This document shows, one piece after another, positions 5,667 through 5,999 of a DNA stretch of 5,999 bases. The position numbers and the translations under genes were made by a program. The DNA comes from Burkholderiales bacterium (GTDB taxonomy: Bacteria > Pseudomonadota > Gammaproteobacteria > Burkholderiales > Burkholderiaceae_C). Below the pieces are notes generated by a model. That model was not told the DNA's origin, did not search any database, and saw only the letters and a program-made list of their open reading frames with translations. The stretch's first letter is position 1, and each line of letters begins with the position of its first letter. The stretch covers positions 1 through 5,999 of the forward strand of contig JAGWTL010000193.1 of NCBI GenBank assembly GCA_028869035.1, in the 5' to 3' direction.

Positions 5667-5999
5667 TCAGCCGCGCATCCTGGCCGCGACAGTGGCCACG
5701 CGCTGACCAAACAGGCGCGCCGTTTCCAGATCGCCCGCTTCCATCTTCTCGGCCGCAGCGTCGGAGGCCGTCTGCCCCATCAGGCCGGCATTGGCGGCGA
5801 GGTAGTTCACATCGCTGCGCCTGGAGTCCTTGGTGTTGTGGTACGCCAGGCCCAGGCCCACCCAGATGCCGCCGTGCTGCATGGCCAGGGTGTGCAGATA
5901 GCCCAGGGTCGAGGCCTTGTCGCCGTTGACGTTGGAGCTGTTGGTGAAGCCCGCGAACACCTTGTCCTTCCAGGCCTGGGTGTACCAGGGCTTGCTGGA
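5667..5999 (-). CDS. Flavodoxin family protein / NAD(P)H-dependent FMN-type oxidoreductase, C-terminal part (partial)
   Basis: The minus strand reads in one open frame from the right edge to a TGA at 5669-5667, giving 110 residues; the N-terminal half lies outside the window. Visible blocks are SSKPWYTQAWKDKVFAGFTN, NGDKASTLGYLHTLAMQHGG, IWVGLGLAYHNT and NYLAANAGLMGQ, ending ARLFGQRVATVAARMRG. These match the C-terminal half of the flavodoxin-like, WrbA-related flavoproteins common in Proteobacteria, where this part helps form the FMN pocket. Such proteins move electrons from NAD(P)H to quinones or other acceptors, but the substrate here is unknown. The N-terminal phosphate-binding loop that would confirm FMN binding is not in view. 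It is the upstream partner of the pirin gene in a likely operon. An internal GTG at 5960 is not the real start, because homology continues past it to the window edge. Confidence 0.82.
   Translation of the reverse strand, partial: SSKPWYTQAWKDKVFAGFTNSSNVNGDKASTLGYLHTLAMQHGGIWVGLGLAYHNTKDSRRSDVNYLAANAGLMGQTASDAAAEKMEAGDLETARLFGQRVATVAARMRG

Noticed and set aside
4888..5706. 272-codon open frame on the plus strand opposite the pirin gene
   Set aside because: Arg/Ala/His-rich product without motifs; the opposite strand encodes an unmistakable pirin with all metal ligands.

Overview
The window is GC-rich, densely packed bacterial chromosome. The protein sequences look betaproteobacterial, most likely Burkholderiales and plausibly Comamonadaceae. 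This is judged by eye from the TrhO N-terminus, the flavodoxin-family C-terminus and general codon use; no database search was possible. Nothing suggests a mobile element, CRISPR array, tRNA or rRNA.

Layout. Positions 1-170 (minus) hold the first 56 codons of dnaE, the replicative DNA polymerase III alpha subunit, which runs off the left edge. A 61-bp divergent spacer (171-231) separates it from trhO (232-969, plus), a rhodanese-type tRNA U34 hydroxylase. After a 79-bp gap containing a strong inverted repeat comes a two-gene unit on the plus strand. Its first gene (1049-2053) encodes an orphan NMT1/NrtA/SsuA-like periplasmic-binding lipoprotein. The second (2050-4752), overlapping it by ATGA, encodes a 900-residue membrane receptor ordered signal peptide, PhnD-like periplasmic domain, transmembrane helix, PAS, GGDEF, EAL. 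Two genes converge on it from the minus strand: a pirin-family cupin (4753-5640) and, upstream of that in the same operon, the C-terminal 110 residues of a flavodoxin-family protein (5667-5999, cut by the right edge).

How the genes may work together. The most notable part is the lipoprotein/receptor pair. An isolated substrate-binding lipoprotein with no permease or ATPase is translationally coupled to a c-di-GMP-metabolising receptor that has its own binding-protein-type sensor. This resembles the known logic of Vibrio cholerae NspS-MbaA, where a periplasmic binding protein reports to a GGDEF-EAL enzyme. It suggests a system coupling an extracellular small molecule to c-di-GMP turnover. The ligand cannot be read from the sequence. 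The pirin and flavodoxin-family genes form an ordinary redox/stress-type operon, and dnaE and trhO are housekeeping genes.
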